From the NCBI GenBank assembly GCA_963575745.1, contig CAUYUJ010013947.1, forward strand, positions 90,828 through 154,827: a stretch of DNA of 64,000 nucleotides, given 5' to 3'. The DNA comes from Prorocentrum cordatum. Its lineage: Eukaryota; Sar; Dinophyceae; Prorocentrales; Prorocentraceae. Both the position numbers and the translations under genes were made by a program. Below, piece by piece: positions 63,460-64,000 of this stretch (positions are counted from its first letter, which is position 1; each line of letters opens with the position of its first letter). Under the pieces are notes generated by a model. That model saw nothing but the letters and a program-made list of their open reading frames with translations. It was not told where the DNA came from and searched no databases.

Positions 63460-64000
63460 CGCAGTTCCGCGCCCCCTCCCAGCCTCGACTTCGTGGCGGT
63501 GCTGGCGGGCGTGGGCGCGGCGGACCTGGAGGAGCTCCTGGCGCTGGCGGGGCCGCGGCCGACCAGCTGCAGCGCCCAGGCGCCCCCGCGCGACAGCTCG
63601 GTGCCCCCCGAGCTGGCCGCGGCGCCGCGGGCCGCCGAGGCCCACGCCCAGGCTGCGGTGGCCGATGCGAGGGCGGAGGGGCCGACGCGGGACGGCGCGC
63701 TCCGCAAGGCCGCTGGCGAGTGCGAGGACCTCTGCAGGCGGCATCAGGCCGCGGTGGATTAGGCCCTGCGCTGCCGCTCAGGCCTTCCCACGGCCGAGGC
63801 CCGTGCGCGGGAGCTCGCCCTGCTGTTGGCCGAGGCCGAGGCCGCCAGGCAGAAGGCTGCCGCGGCGGTGGCGGCGCTGGGCGCCCCCGCGGCCGCGGCC
63901 GGGACTGCCGCTGGGGCGACGGCCACCGAGGAGCCGGCCGAGCTCTTCCAGCTGCGCTGGGACGGCTCGGCGGACGTTGTGGAGGAGCTCGGCGAGCAGG
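63460..64000 (+). CDS. Partial helical ORF (LINE ORF1-like or host exon), runs off the window
   Basis: The frame is open from 63460 to the window end except for TAG at 63760-63762. It is Ala/Glu/Arg-rich and strongly helical: VAVLAGVGAADLEELLALAG, GECEDLCRRHQAAVD, then after the TAG ARELALLLAEAEAARQKAAA. A coiled coil is likely. Near the end it reads AELFQLRWDGSADVVEELGE. A pyrimidine-rich stretch ending in CAG at 63480-63482 could be a splice acceptor, so this may instead be a host exon. The single TAG parallels the TAG-only lesions of the L6 ORF1. No domain is recognised, and the right end is missing. Confidence 0.4.

Overview
The window reads as nuclear DNA of a dinoflagellate alga. This is inferred from several signs together: visibly high G+C outside simple repeats; LINE-type retrotransposons at several stages of decay; a membrane protein with TIR-like domains whose three mappable splice junctions (two of them complete introns) have GC-AG boundaries in phase 0; a broken array of short RCC1-like repeats; and a spliced-leader-like 16-mer. 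No bacterial operon, rRNA or convincing tRNA is present. Positions 3901-4000 are an assembly gap. The species cannot be named from the sequence.

Layout. 1-12.6 kb is non-coding: an 89-bp satellite cut by the left edge, dispersed short elements (called Rpt-A, B, C and so on here), microsatellites, and two degenerate satellites (about 130 bp and about 68 bp). 12.8-17.8 kb is LINE L1 (+). 18-22.5 kb is repeats. 22.7-23.7 kb is a decayed RCC1-like repeat array. 23.8-28.0 kb is LINE L2 (+), of the same family as L1. 29.4-33.1 kb is the best host gene, a multi-pass membrane protein with one good and one degenerate TIR-like domain, whose introns are packed with foldback and dispersed elements. 33-37.6 kb is repeats, ending in three abutting foldback elements. 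38.2-41.7 kb is LINE L4 (+) with a C-terminal restriction-like endonuclease region. 42.3-49.6 kb is a run of satellites (42 bp, 345 bp, about 52 bp, a second 89-bp array, about 86 bp). 49.6-52.2 kb is LINE L6 (+), decayed and cut off before its RT core. 54.2-57.1 kb is LINE L5 (-), whose RT is fused to zinc fingers and a cytosine-C5-methyltransferase-like domain. 57-63.4 kb is repeats, and a partial helical ORF runs off the right end.

The coding content is therefore mostly retroelement. The elements represent at least three architectures: APE endonuclease-RT-zinc finger with a +1 nested downstream ORF (L1, L2); RT followed by a restriction-like endonuclease (L4); and RT-zinc fingers-methyltransferase (L5). 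Most LINE ends lie in or next to GGA/TCC tracts. The TIR gene is the only locus that looks like a functional cellular gene, and its 5' part was not found.
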